Made by a program: the position numbers and the translations under genes. Below are positions 35,265 to 43,000 of a stretch of DNA of 46,123 bases, piece after piece (within the stretch, counting starts at the first letter, position 1; every line of letters begins with the position of its first letter). Location of the stretch: positions 1 to 46,123 of the forward strand of contig NZ_QBKN01000033.1 in the NCBI RefSeq assembly GCF_003054175.1. The letters run 5' to 3'. The DNA comes from Allosediminivita pacifica (lineage in GTDB: Bacteria > Pseudomonadota > Alphaproteobacteria > Rhodobacterales > Rhodobacteraceae). Under the pieces are notes generated by a model. That model searched no databases. It was not told the origin of the DNA and saw only the letters and a program-made list of their open reading frames with translations.

Positions 35265-36335
35265 ATGGGCTCGATCACCACACGCAAACGCAAGGATGGA
35301 AGTCACAGCTACAGGGCACGTGTACGAGTGATGCGCGAGGGCACCGTCTATCACGAGACGAAGACTTTTGACAGACGCCCAGCTGCGGCCGCCTGGATAA
35401 AGAAACGCGAGAAAGAGCTAGCAAAACCTGGTGCGCTGGAAGAGTTGAACGTATGCGACCCTCCGCTGTCCAAAGCGATCGAGCGCTATACTGAAGAAGC
35501 CGTGAAGGACATCGGTCGCACAAAAGCCCAGGTCCTCAGGACCATCGTCACCTACCCGATCGCCGATCTGCCCTGCTCCACCATCAAGTCGAAGGATGTC
35601 ATCGAGTTCCTTCAGTCTCTGCCCGGACAACCGCAAACCGTCGGGAACTACGCGAGCCATCTCGCCTCGATATTCGCCATAGCTCGACCGATGTGGGATT
35701 TCCGACTGGATGACCGGGAGATGAGAGACGCGATCACCGTCGCGCGCCGTATGGGGATCATCTCCCGTTCCGCGCAGCGTAACCGCAGGCCCACCCTCGA
35801 TGAACTCGACCGGCTGCTGGCCCATTTCATTGATCGGCGCCAGAGAACACCTCAAGCCATGCCCATGCACAAGGTGATCGTTTTCGCTCTCTTCTCGACG
35901 CGCCGACAGGCAGAGATCACCCGGCTCACCTGGGATGACTTCCAGAACGAGCACAAGCGCATCCTGGTCCGTGACATGAAGCATCCCGGCGAAAAGCTCG
36001 GAAACGATACCTGGGTCGATTTGCCCGAGGAGGCCATTCGGATCATCGACAGCATGCGCAAGAGCAAAGCTGAGATCTTCCCCTACTCTCCGGACGCAAT
36101 CACGGCCAACTTTACCCGCGCTTGCAAGCTGCTCGGGATCGACGATCTGCATTTCCACGATCTACGCCATGAGGGCATCTCGCGCTTGTTTGAGATGGGT
36201 TGGAACATTCCCCACGTCGCAGCTGTCAGTGGGCACAGGTCATGGGTCAGCCTCAAACGCTATACACACATCCGCGAAACCGGCGACAAGTATGCAAGCT
36301 GGCCTGGAATTCAACTCGCCATCGGCAACGAATGA
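35265..36335 (+). CDS. tyrosine-type site-specific recombinase (integrase)
   Basis: The 356-aa integrase has an N-terminal arm-binding region (ITTRKRKDGSHSYRARVRV, about 4-22), a SAM-like core-binding domain (about 65-165) and a catalytic domain. Catalytic residues are R214 (STRRQAEI), a lysine in VRDMKHPGEK, H298 and R301 (FHDLRHEG), H324 (SGHRSW) and the nucleophile Y333 (KRYTH), so it looks intact. The start ATG at 35265 has GGGGAG upstream; the longer frame runs through the truncated mscS gene and is not used. It probably inserted the island into the mscS-type gene. Confidence 0.92.
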   Translation: MGSITTRKRKDGSHSYRARVRVMREGTVYHETKTFDRRPAAAAWIKKREKELAKPGALEELNVCDPPLSKAIERYTEEAVKDIGRTKAQVLRTIVTYPIADLPCSTIKSKDVIEFLQSLPGQPQTVGNYASHLASIFAIARPMWDFRLDDREMRDAITVARRMGIISRSAQRNRRPTLDELDRLLAHFIDRRQRTPQAMPMHKVIVFALFSTRRQAEITRLTWDDFQNEHKRILVRDMKHPGEKLGNDTWVDLPEEAIRIIDSMRKSKAEIFPYSPDAITANFTRACKLLGIDDLHFHDLRHEGISRLFEMGWNIPHVAAVSGHRSWVSLKRYTHIRETGDKYASWPGIQLAIGNE

Positions 36336-36476
36336 TCCACCGACCAGTCCTTAGCTCTCGCCCAGAACTTCGCGATTACGGTCTATGACCTAGACTCCGA
36401 TCCGAATTATCGGAACTGACGCCCAACGATCCCGACAAGCTTTCTAAGCCTTCATCACAAGCCGGATTTGAGCCGT

Positions 36477-36905
36477 TCAAAGACCAACTTCGTCGTGCTC
36501 GGTGAGGCATTCGGAGTGGTCACGCAACACCTCAAGGACACGGCAATCGGCGGTTCGTCCACCACTGCACTCATGAACCATTCGTTCCAGCTCGGTACGG
36601 AGCGCCTCTAGTCGGCTCAACCGTTGCTCCACTTGCTTAAGCTGCCGACGCGCAATGGCATCAGCGTCGGCGCAGGATGTCCCAGGATTGTCGCTCAAAT
36701 TCAGAAGTTCACGAATAGCGTCAAGCGAGAAACCCAGTTGCCGAGCGTGTCGAACAAATGACAGCCTATCTAGTTCAGCATCTCCGTAGCGGCGTTGACC
36801 GCCTTCGGTTCTGCCTGGCTCGGGCATCAACCCTATCTGCTCGTAGTAGCGGATCGTCTGGACCTTTGTCCCGGTTTTTCTCGCCATCGCTCCAATTGTC
36901 AGCAT
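36477..36905 (-). CDS. MerR-family metal-responsive regulator
   Basis: The 142-aa regulator has an N-terminal MerR winged helix (TIGAMARKTGTKVQTIRYYEQIGLMPEP, about 3-30; key TIRYYE and GL) and a long dimerisation helix. Cysteines at 78, 113 and 121, with H111, match the pattern of Pb/Cd/Zn/Hg sensors of this family: CueR lacks a cysteine at the equivalent of 78. C133 is extra. The start at 36905 (AGGT upstream) fits homologs; 36977 and 36920 are in frame but unneeded. It is divergent from the 11-gene operon, whose promoter shows the MerR geometry. Confidence 0.9.
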   Translation of the reverse strand: MLTIGAMARKTGTKVQTIRYYEQIGLMPEPGRTEGGQRRYGDAELDRLSFVRHARQLGFSLDAIRELLNLSDNPGTSCADADAIARRQLKQVEQRLSRLEALRTELERMVHECSGGRTADCRVLEVLRDHSECLTEHDEVGL

Positions 36906-37014
36906 CTTACCCGACCTCATACCTACAGCCAGTGTAGCTTCGCGCCAGATCGAAGACAAGTCTGAACCGTCATTCACAGTTCAGTGAAGCTGATCCTTTC
37001 GACGTCATCTTGGC

Positions 37015-37045
37015 TTGAAGCTATAGCTGCTAGAGGTCGTACACG
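37015..37045 (+). promoter_or_regulatory. MerR-type promoter/operator with 19-bp spacer
   Basis: TTGAAG at 37015-37020 and TACACG at 37040-37045 are separated by 19 bp, the long spacer that MerR regulators untwist to activate. Centred in it is the dyad CTATAGC-T-GCTAGAG (37021-37035, one mismatch), resembling PbrR/CadR/ZntR operators. It faces the SCO-dsbB-dsbA operon and lies 37 bp before the GTG start. Confidence 0.75.
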
Positions 37046-37081
37046 AAGCCCGAGCAAACAATCGGAATCGGGCGAAGCAGT

Positions 37082-37684
37082 GTGAATCTTTCCAACTTCC
37101 AGAAAATACTGTGGGCGATGGCGGCCACGGCAGCACTTCTGTACATCGGTTTGCTACTGCGGCCTGACGCTGTCTCCGAAAACGAGCGGACTGCCAACGA
37201 TAGCCCGTTTTTCGCGGAATTCGAGCTGACGGATCATCGTGGCATGGCCCAAACACAGCGTGACTTTTCCGGCCGCTGGATGCTGATTTTCTTCGGATTC
37301 ACAAATTGCCCGGACATTTGTCCGACAACACTCTCCGAGGTCGCCGCCGTAATGGAGGGACTGGGCGGCGAGGCAGAAAAGGTCCAGCCCATTTTCATTA
37401 CAATAGACCCCGAACGTGATAGTCCGATGGCACTCTCCCAATACGTGGAGCAATTCGAAGCAGGTATAATTGGTCTGACTGGCACGGCTAACCAGATGGC
37501 TGCGATATCTGATAGCTTCCCCATATTTTTTGAAAGGAACGAGGAGGCATCCGCTCCGGGGGGCTACACAATGAGCCATACCTCGAACTTGTTCTTATTT
37601 GACCCACAGGCGGGTTACTCAACCTCGTGGCCCTACGGCACGTCCGCTGAAGAGATCCTTGCTGATCTGCAGGAAAGGATCTGA
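37082..37684 (+). CDS. SCO1/SenC-family copper chaperone (first copy)
   Basis: The 200-aa protein has an N-terminal membrane anchor (about 10-27) and a thioredoxin-like SCO domain in the periplasm with C76xxxC80P (TNCPDICP) and the third copper ligand H166 (MSHTSN). SCO proteins deliver copper to, or reduce the thiols of, the CuA site of cytochrome oxidase. The start is GTG at 37082 with a weak ribosome-binding site. It is the first gene of the island operon, behind the MerR-type promoter, and ends 5 bp before dsbB. Confidence 0.9.
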   Translation: MNLSNFQKILWAMAATAALLYIGLLLRPDAVSENERTANDSPFFAEFELTDHRGMAQTQRDFSGRWMLIFFGFTNCPDICPTTLSEVAAVMEGLGGEAEKVQPIFITIDPERDSPMALSQYVEQFEAGIIGLTGTANQMAAISDSFPIFFERNEEASAPGGYTMSHTSNLFLFDPQAGYSTSWPYGTSAEEILADLQERI

Positions 37685-37689
37685 CCGAC

Positions 37690-38112
37690 ATGAAACGCAT
37701 TCCCGGAGACATGGCCATCGGGCTGGCCTGGACCGTCGCCACGTCCGCCTCGTTGGCGGTTCTTTTCATCGGCGAAGTGCTCGGCCAATCGCCCTGTCTG
37801 CTCTGCTGGTTTCAACGCGCCTTCATGTTTCCGCTGGCGATCATCCTCGGGCTCGGGCTGTGGTGGAGTGACCATGGCGTCGGGCGCTACGGGATCGCGC
37901 TCGCCTTAGGCGGCGCGGCCGTGGCGGTCTGGCATTTGGGCCTCTATGCGGGCCTGGTCCCCGAGCAAATTCAGCCCTGCACCGCGACCGGCCCCTCCTG
38001 CACCGACGACAACCAGCTGGTCTTCGGAATTCCGATTCCGCTGATGGCTTTGGTCGCCTTCACCGTGATTGGAGCGCTCTCCGCCCTCTCCCTGAAGGAA
38101 CCGCAAGAATGA
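37690..38112 (+). CDS. DsbB-type disulfide oxidoreductase
   Basis: The 140-aa four-helix membrane protein has the quinone-linked pair C36LLC39 (SPCLLCWFQR) after the first helix and the second periplasmic pair C97/C104 (QPCTATGPSC). This matches DsbB/BdbC proteins, which reoxidise DsbA and pass electrons to quinone. ACCGAC precedes the ATG; AAAGGAT lies a little further upstream. It overlaps the DsbA-like gene by ATGA, so the two form a dedicated oxidising pair. GC is higher than in the preceding SCO gene. Confidence 0.9.
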   Translation: MKRIPGDMAIGLAWTVATSASLAVLFIGEVLGQSPCLLCWFQRAFMFPLAIILGLGLWWSDHGVGRYGIALALGGAAVAVWHLGLYAGLVPEQIQPCTATGPSCTDDNQLVFGIPIPLMALVAFTVIGALSALSLKEPQE

Positions 38113-38768
38113 ACAGACGTGCCCTGATCCTCTCCGTGCTCACCTTTGGTCTAGCAGGGTTTGGCGCAGCATCCTGGTATGTGACCCGCCCTTCTCCGGC
38201 CCCCATGGGAGAGGCCGTTGCGCCGGAACTGTCCGATGCGCTGATCCGGTCCTACTCGCCGATCCTCGGGTCGGAAACCGCACCTGTAACGATTGTCGAA
38301 TTCTTCGACCCGGCCTGCGAGGCTTGTCGGGCCTTTTATCCGGTGGTCAAGAACATCATGTCCGAACACGGCGACACCGTGCGCGTGGTGATCCGTTACA
38401 CGCCATTCCATGGTGAGGCGTCAGAAGAGGCCATCCGGGTGCTCGAGGCGGCTCGCATGCAGGACGTCTTCGAACCCGTGCTCGAAGCCGTCCTGCGCGA
38501 GCAGCCGCGTTGGGCCTCTCATGGGGCGCCAGAACCGGGTCTGATCCTCGATATCGCCGCCTCCGCCGGACTGGCCGTCGAGGAGGCGCGCGACCAGTTG
38601 CTCTTTCCAGGGACGACGGCCGTTCTCAACCAAGATCGCGCGGATGTCGAAGCCATGGGCGTAAGCCAGACACCAACCTTCTTCGTGAACGGCCGCCCGC
38701 TGAACCCGTTCGGGGAGGCCGAACTGCGACGCGTTGTTGCGGCCGAAGTCGCCGCGGCGCGGAGCTGA
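38109..38768 (+). CDS. DsbA-type thiol:disulfide oxidoreductase
   Basis: The 219-aa protein has an N-terminal membrane anchor or signal (LILSVLTFGLAGFGAASW, about 6-23), a thioredoxin fold with C70EAC73 (FFDPACEACRAF), an inserted helical domain and the cis-proline loop SQTPTFFVNG. The BdbD/DsbA-like layout suits a periplasmic disulfide oxidase recycled by the DsbB-type protein encoded just before it. In this setting it may oxidise SCO, PCuAC-partner or DUF411 cysteines; this is inferred. Confidence 0.9.
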   Translation: MNRRALILSVLTFGLAGFGAASWYVTRPSPAPMGEAVAPELSDALIRSYSPILGSETAPVTIVEFFDPACEACRAFYPVVKNIMSEHGDTVRVVIRYTPFHGEASEEAIRVLEAARMQDVFEPVLEAVLREQPRWASHGAPEPGLILDIAASAGLAVEEARDQLLFPGTTAVLNQDRADVEAMGVSQTPTFFVNGRPLNPFGEAELRRVVAAEVAAARS

Positions 38769-38794
38769 GTACATATGACGATCGGAAAACGCTT

Positions 38795-39262
38795 ATGAAA
38801 AGACGAACCATCATTGCAGCAATGCTTCCTATCGTGGTTTTTCCAGGTTTCTCAGCGCCCAGCCAAGCAGATTCCCAAGAGCTTCTGGTTGATGATGTCT
38901 GGGCACGAGCGTCAATCGGCATAAGCCGGCCTGGGGCCGCCTACCTCACCATCAGAAATACGGGGGGCAAGGCCGTCACCTTGGTTGGGATCGAAACCCA
39001 GATAGCGGATAGAGCGGAAGTCCACCGCACCGAAACCGACGCAAATGGCGTGTCGTCGATGGCCTACGTCGGTGACCTTTCCATTGCGCCAGGTCGCGAG
39101 GTCGAACTGAAACCGGGTGGCTTGCACATCATGCTGATGGGATTGAAAGAGCCGATGCTGGAAGGCAGCAGAATAAAGCTCGAGTTAATCTTCGACGACG
39201 GTGGTCGGATTCCGGTCGCTGTAAGTGTAAGAGGTATCGCGGCCACCGGTCCTCGAAGCTGA
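38795..39262 (+). CDS. PCuAC-type periplasmic copper chaperone
   Basis: The 155-aa exported protein (signal peptide about 1-25) has the DUF461/PCuAC copper motif in full: H77-x-(10)-M89-(21)-H111-x-M113, in EVHRTETD and GGLHIMLM. PCuAC binds Cu(I)/Cu(II) and supplies copper to the CuA or CuB sites together with SCO. Its stop codon shares a base with the start of the second SCO gene (TGATG), which supports joint action. Confidence 0.92.
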   Translation: MKRRTIIAAMLPIVVFPGFSAPSQADSQELLVDDVWARASIGISRPGAAYLTIRNTGGKAVTLVGIETQIADRAEVHRTETDANGVSSMAYVGDLSIAPGREVELKPGGLHIMLMGLKEPMLEGSRIKLELIFDDGGRIPVAVSVRGIAATGPRS

Positions 39263-39876
39263 TGCGGCGACGGGCAATCTTGAGTTATTGTACTGCGGGC
39301 GTTGGGGCACTTGCTCTCGCGCTTTTCGTAGGTTGGTGGCGCGTGGACGGGCCAGGCGCACCAGAGCCCGAGGGTCAGCTTCCCCTGCCGCTGTCCGCTA
39401 TGAGCTTCCGCCTAACCGACCACGAGGGCAACGAGGTCGGGCCGGAAACCCTGATCGGGCGCCCGTCCATGGTGTTCTTCGGCTTCACCTACTGCCCGGA
39501 CGTCTGCCCGACCACGCTTTCGGACATCTCAGGCTGGCTGGACGACCTGGGCGACGACGCCACGGAGATGAATGTGGTCTTTATCACCGTCGATCCTGCG
39601 CGAGACACTGTCGAAACGATGGAAGAGTATGTCAGCTATTTCCATTCAGCTATCCGCGGATGGACCGGGTCCGAACAGCAGATCGCACAAGTCGTGCGTG
39701 GCTTCCGTGCAAGTTACGAGCGCGTACCGACCGAAAGCGGCGATTACACGATGAACCACACCGCGAGTGTCTACCTGTTCGGTCGTTCGGGCCGGTTCGT
39801 CTCCATGATCGACTATCACGAACCAAGAGAATTCGCCGTGCCGAAGATTCGGCGTGCACTTGAAGAAGAAACTTAG
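39262..39876 (+). CDS. SCO1/SenC-family copper chaperone (second copy)
   Basis: The 204-aa protein has one N-terminal membrane helix (about 7-26) and a SCO domain with C78xxxC82P (TYCPDVCP) and H166 (MNHTAS). It is clearly a paralog of the first operon gene but diverged: the N-terminus and many surface residues differ. Coupling to PCuAC suggests that this copy is the copper-delivering one, while the other may act as a thiol reductase; this split is only a hypothesis. Confidence 0.9.
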   Translation: MRRRAILSYCTAGVGALALALFVGWWRVDGPGAPEPEGQLPLPLSAMSFRLTDHEGNEVGPETLIGRPSMVFFGFTYCPDVCPTTLSDISGWLDDLGDDATEMNVVFITVDPARDTVETMEEYVSYFHSAIRGWTGSEQQIAQVVRGFRASYERVPTESGDYTMNHTASVYLFGRSGRFVSMIDYHEPREFAVPKIRRALEEET

Positions 39877-39885
39877 GGGGACAAC

Positions 39886-41259
39886 ATGAAGTTTGGAACA
39901 TTCGCGGCGGGTTTCACAGGCTTAGCGGCATTGTCCGCTGGGGGACTTGCACTATCCTGGGAATGGTCGAGCGATCCGGTCCCTCCGGCGCTCGCCGCAG
40001 CAAGCGCGTGGTCTCCGGCGGCGTTGCAAGTTCCCAGGGTGGTGGAAACCGCCTTCCCGACACAGGGACAGCCAGGTACCGAAAGAATTCCCGTATTCAA
40101 ACCCTTGCCGCTCCTGCAGGAGATCGCGGACAGCGACAATGCATTGCCGGAGATTGAACCCGTTCTGACGAGATGGTCGCGCGAAATCGCGCCTGGCGAA
40201 ACCCTCGATGCCGTCCTGGAGGAGGCCGGCCTCGCGGCAAACACCCGGGCAGAAGTCGCCCTGGCAATCGGTGCGGAATATGACCTGCGGCGCCTCCGGC
40301 CGGGACATTCGATCACTCTCATCAAGACTACAGATGGTGCTGCACGCTCGGTATCGCTTACCGTCGGCGACGGTGTTCGGATTGAGGCTATCTTCGGTGA
40401 AGAGCCGTCTACATCAGTCGTGTCACCCGAGCCCGAAATCGTAACCCTCGCGGGTGAGGCGGTGATCGGCAGTTCACTCTTCGCCGCCCTCGAAGAGGCC
40501 GACATGCCCGCTCGGTTTGCAGTGGACCTTGCGCAAATGCTCGGCGGAACTGTGGATTTCCGTCGTGACATGTCGGGCGGCGAAAAACTGCAGCTTCTAT
40601 GGAGAGAGGCCCGGCTTGGAAACGAAAGAATCGGGCAGCCTGACCTGGCATTCGCTGCTCTGGAGATCGGCGGAGCCCTCTACGAAATCGTCTGGCCGGA
40701 TAGCGGAAGCGGTCAGGCGACGATCTATGTGGATGGTGAGGTCTTGCGGGTCTTTGCACAACCGGTCGAAGGTGCGCGCCTCAGTTCTGTGTTTGGACGT
40801 CGCACACACCCGGTCTATGGCAATGTTCGAATGCACACTGGAGTCGACTTCGCGGCGGCGGGTGGAACTCCGGTCCATGCGACAGCCCCCGGTCAAGTCA
40901 GCTTCATCGGCTGGCGGAATGGGTACGGCCGCGTCGTCGAACTCTCTCACGGCTCGGACACCATGACGAGATACGCACATCTCAGCTCGACCCCCGACGA
41001 GCTAACTCAAGGCCAGCGCGTGGCGGCGGGGGACATGATTGGTCGCGTCGGCGCCACGGGTACGGCAACTGGGCCCAATCTTCACTACGAGGTTCTCGTC
41101 GAAGGTCGCCCAACAGATCCTCTCACCGATGAACGTCTCGCCAGTGCAACAGAGCGCCAGACGGATGACACCGCGTTGTCGCGACTTGCTGAGGCACGCG
41201 CCCTTATGGCCGCCAGCCTGGACCGCGAGATCGCCCTGCAAACAACTGAAAGCCTATGA
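39886..41259 (+). CDS. M23-family (LytM) peptidase with altered active site
   Basis: The 457-aa exported protein (signal/anchor about 5-23) has a long N-terminal region resembling the OapA/LysM-like domains of MepM-type endopeptidases (WSREIAPGETLDAVLEEAGL, about 103-122) and a C-terminal LytM domain (about 300-420). Zinc ligands H317 and D321 (HTGVD) and H400 are present, as is H365 (RYAHLS). The usual HxH is NLH: the catalytic His is Asn398. The peptidase may be inactive or changed and could instead regulate amidases. It lies 9 bp after the SCO gene. Confidence 0.88.
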   Translation: MKFGTFAAGFTGLAALSAGGLALSWEWSSDPVPPALAAASAWSPAALQVPRVVETAFPTQGQPGTERIPVFKPLPLLQEIADSDNALPEIEPVLTRWSREIAPGETLDAVLEEAGLAANTRAEVALAIGAEYDLRRLRPGHSITLIKTTDGAARSVSLTVGDGVRIEAIFGEEPSTSVVSPEPEIVTLAGEAVIGSSLFAALEEADMPARFAVDLAQMLGGTVDFRRDMSGGEKLQLLWREARLGNERIGQPDLAFAALEIGGALYEIVWPDSGSGQATIYVDGEVLRVFAQPVEGARLSSVFGRRTHPVYGNVRMHTGVDFAAAGGTPVHATAPGQVSFIGWRNGYGRVVELSHGSDTMTRYAHLSSTPDELTQGQRVAAGDMIGRVGATGTATGPNLHYEVLVEGRPTDPLTDERLASATERQTDDTALSRLAEARALMAASLDREIALQTTESL

Positions 41260-41262
41260 TCC

Positions 41263-41718
41263 ATGAAACGACTGAAACATACACTTGTTCCCGCAATCTC
41301 ACTGCTTCCGGCTGCCCAGGCGATCGCGGAAGTTACACCAATCGAGGTTCGCAAGACGAACGGCTGCGGTTGCTGCCTGTCGTGGATGAACCATCTCAAA
41401 GAGAACGGTTTTGCGCCCACCGGCGAGGACGTGTTTGGCGGGCTGCTTGTTCGTTTCAAGCTCGAGATGGGTGTGCCGCAGCGCATGGTCTCCTGCCATA
41501 CTGGCCTAGTGGACGGTTATGTGATCGAAGGGCATGTACCGGCCTCCGACATCCGTCGTCTTCTCGATGAACGCCCTGATGCAATCGGTCTTGCGGTGCC
41601 CGGCATGCCTTACGGTTCACCGGGCATGGGCCCCGAGGAAGACCGGGAAGCCTACGATGTCTTTCTCATCCGGCAGGACGGATCGACCGAGATCTATGCG
41701 AGTTACCCAGAAGGGTGA
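41263..41718 (+). CDS. DUF411 protein, CopG-like copper-binding
   Basis: The 151-aa periplasmic protein (signal peptide about 1-22) belongs to DUF411. It has C35GCC38 (NGCGCCLSWMNHL) and a further C78-H79 (MVSCHTG). DUF411 includes the copper resistance protein CopG of Pseudomonas, where such cysteines hold a Cu cluster (from memory). It probably handles periplasmic Cu(I). It starts 3 bp after the M23 gene stop, inside the same operon. Confidence 0.9.
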   Translation: MKRLKHTLVPAISLLPAAQAIAEVTPIEVRKTNGCGCCLSWMNHLKENGFAPTGEDVFGGLLVRFKLEMGVPQRMVSCHTGLVDGYVIEGHVPASDIRRLLDERPDAIGLAVPGMPYGSPGMGPEEDREAYDVFLIRQDGSTEIYASYPEG

Positions 41719-41730
41719 GCAAGCTCCGAA

Positions 41731-42513
41731 ATGGAAACGTCTCCCCCGGTAGTGCTCAGCTTTCTCGGAAGCTTTGCCACCTGTATGCTGACAGCCCTTG
41801 GGGCGGCTCCAGTCCTGTTCGGACATATTCCTTCCAGATCGATGCGCGACTCCGTTCTCTGCGTTTCAGTAGGCGTAATGCTCGCGACCCTACTAGTATC
41901 CATGACTTTTCTGGCCCTAGACGGAGCCAAAGGATTGTTCGAATATGGCGCTGCCCCTGCCGCTATAGTCTGCTTCGCCGTCTTTCTTGGCTTGAGTGAA
42001 GTAGCCCAGATAAACCAAAGGATACCCAGCGAGCGGCTAAATCCGCACTCCAAAACATCTGATGGCGCAACGCTTTGCCGTGTCTGGATCTTTATCTTCG
42101 CGATCACAGTCCATAATTTCCCCGAAGGGTTTGCATTGGGAATTGGGATTGCGGCCGATGGGATGTCGGGCGGTATACCGCTCGGTATTGGAATTGGATT
42201 GCAGAACGCGGCTGAAGGGCTAGCGGTGGCAGCCGCACTCCTCGGAGAGGGGTATTCTAAGCATCACGCTTGGTTAATCGCTGCTTTGACCGGCCTCATC
42301 GAACCGGTTGGCGGCCTTTTTGGTGCTGCCATGATTAATTCTTCGGTAGGCTATCTTCAATGGGGCGTGGCTCTCGCGGCGGGCGCAACACTCTTTGTTA
42401 GCAGCCATGAGATCATCCCTAGTAGCCACCGAAAAGGGCGCCAAAACAGAGCAGTCCTCGGCCTGGCAATTGGCTTGGTCATAATGCTTTTTCTCGACGC
42501 TAGGCTAAGGTGA
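41731..42513 (+). CDS. ZIP-family metal transporter
   Basis: The 260-aa membrane protein with about eight helices matches GufA-type ZIP carriers. The metal path is visible: H128-N129-F-P-E132 (TVHNFPEG) in helix 4 and Q158-N159-A-A-E162 (QNAAEG) in helix 5, with SSHEIIPSSH in a later helix. ZIPs import Zn, Fe, Mn or Cd into the cytoplasm. Finding an importer in a metal-stress operon is unusual. GC is visibly lower than in the dsb genes. It ends 4 bp before lspA. Confidence 0.88.
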   Translation: METSPPVVLSFLGSFATCMLTALGAAPVLFGHIPSRSMRDSVLCVSVGVMLATLLVSMTFLALDGAKGLFEYGAAPAAIVCFAVFLGLSEVAQINQRIPSERLNPHSKTSDGATLCRVWIFIFAITVHNFPEGFALGIGIAADGMSGGIPLGIGIGLQNAAEGLAVAAALLGEGYSKHHAWLIAALTGLIEPVGGLFGAAMINSSVGYLQWGVALAAGATLFVSSHEIIPSSHRKGRQNRAVLGLAIGLVIMLFLDARLR

Positions 42514-42517
42514 GGCG

Positions 42518-43000
42518 ATGTCTGCCGAAATGAAAACGTTAGCAATCGGCACGCTTGCCATATTCATTTCTTTCGCCGTAGATCAGATCACAAAAGCCAT
42601 CGTGGTTGCCAATGCGGAAGCCCTGCGCAATGGCTTCCCGATCGTACCTGGGTTCAATCTCACGTACTTTCGTAATGACGGCGTGACCTTCGGCCTTCTC
42701 AGCGGCACACCATGGTGGGTCCTGGCGGCGCTGGCCATTGCCGTCTGCGTCTGGTTCACGTTCATGATGTGTCAAGCTGCCAACAGAGTCGAAGCCGTCG
42801 CATACGGCGCGATCATAGGAGGCGCTTTCGGCAACGTAACGGATCGCCTGCGTTTTCAGGGGGTCACGGATTTCCTCGATTTCTATGTGAGCACCGCCCA
42901 TTGGCCCGCCTTCAACATAGCCGATGTGTTTGTGGTATGTGGCGTCGGATTGCTCCTCGTTGGGCCGAAGATCCAGCAAGCACACCGGACTGGTCCATGA
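42518..43000 (+). CDS. lspA: lipoprotein signal peptidase LspA (island paralog)
   Basis: The 160-aa four-helix aspartyl protease removes signal peptides of prolipoproteins. It has VDQITKAIV in helix 1, the N-x-G motif in NDGVTFGLLSG, GNVTDRLRF and the catalytic aspartates in VTDFLDF (about 117) and FNIAD (about 136). It is probably a second copy, since a housekeeping lspA is expected elsewhere. In lead-resistance operons an LspA-type domain occurs in PbrC, which makes a metal-stress link plausible. It overlaps lnt by ATGA. Confidence 0.9.
   Translation: MSAEMKTLAIGTLAIFISFAVDQITKAIVVANAEALRNGFPIVPGFNLTYFRNDGVTFGLLSGTPWWVLAALAIAVCVWFTFMMCQAANRVEAVAYGAIIGGAFGNVTDRLRFQGVTDFLDFYVSTAHWPAFNIADVFVVCGVGLLLVGPKIQQAHRTGP

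Noticed and set aside
36336-36476. TCCGAT-N7-ATCGGA dyad behind the integrase
   Set aside because: Short, in an uncharacterised spacer, with no linked gene start; could be chance.
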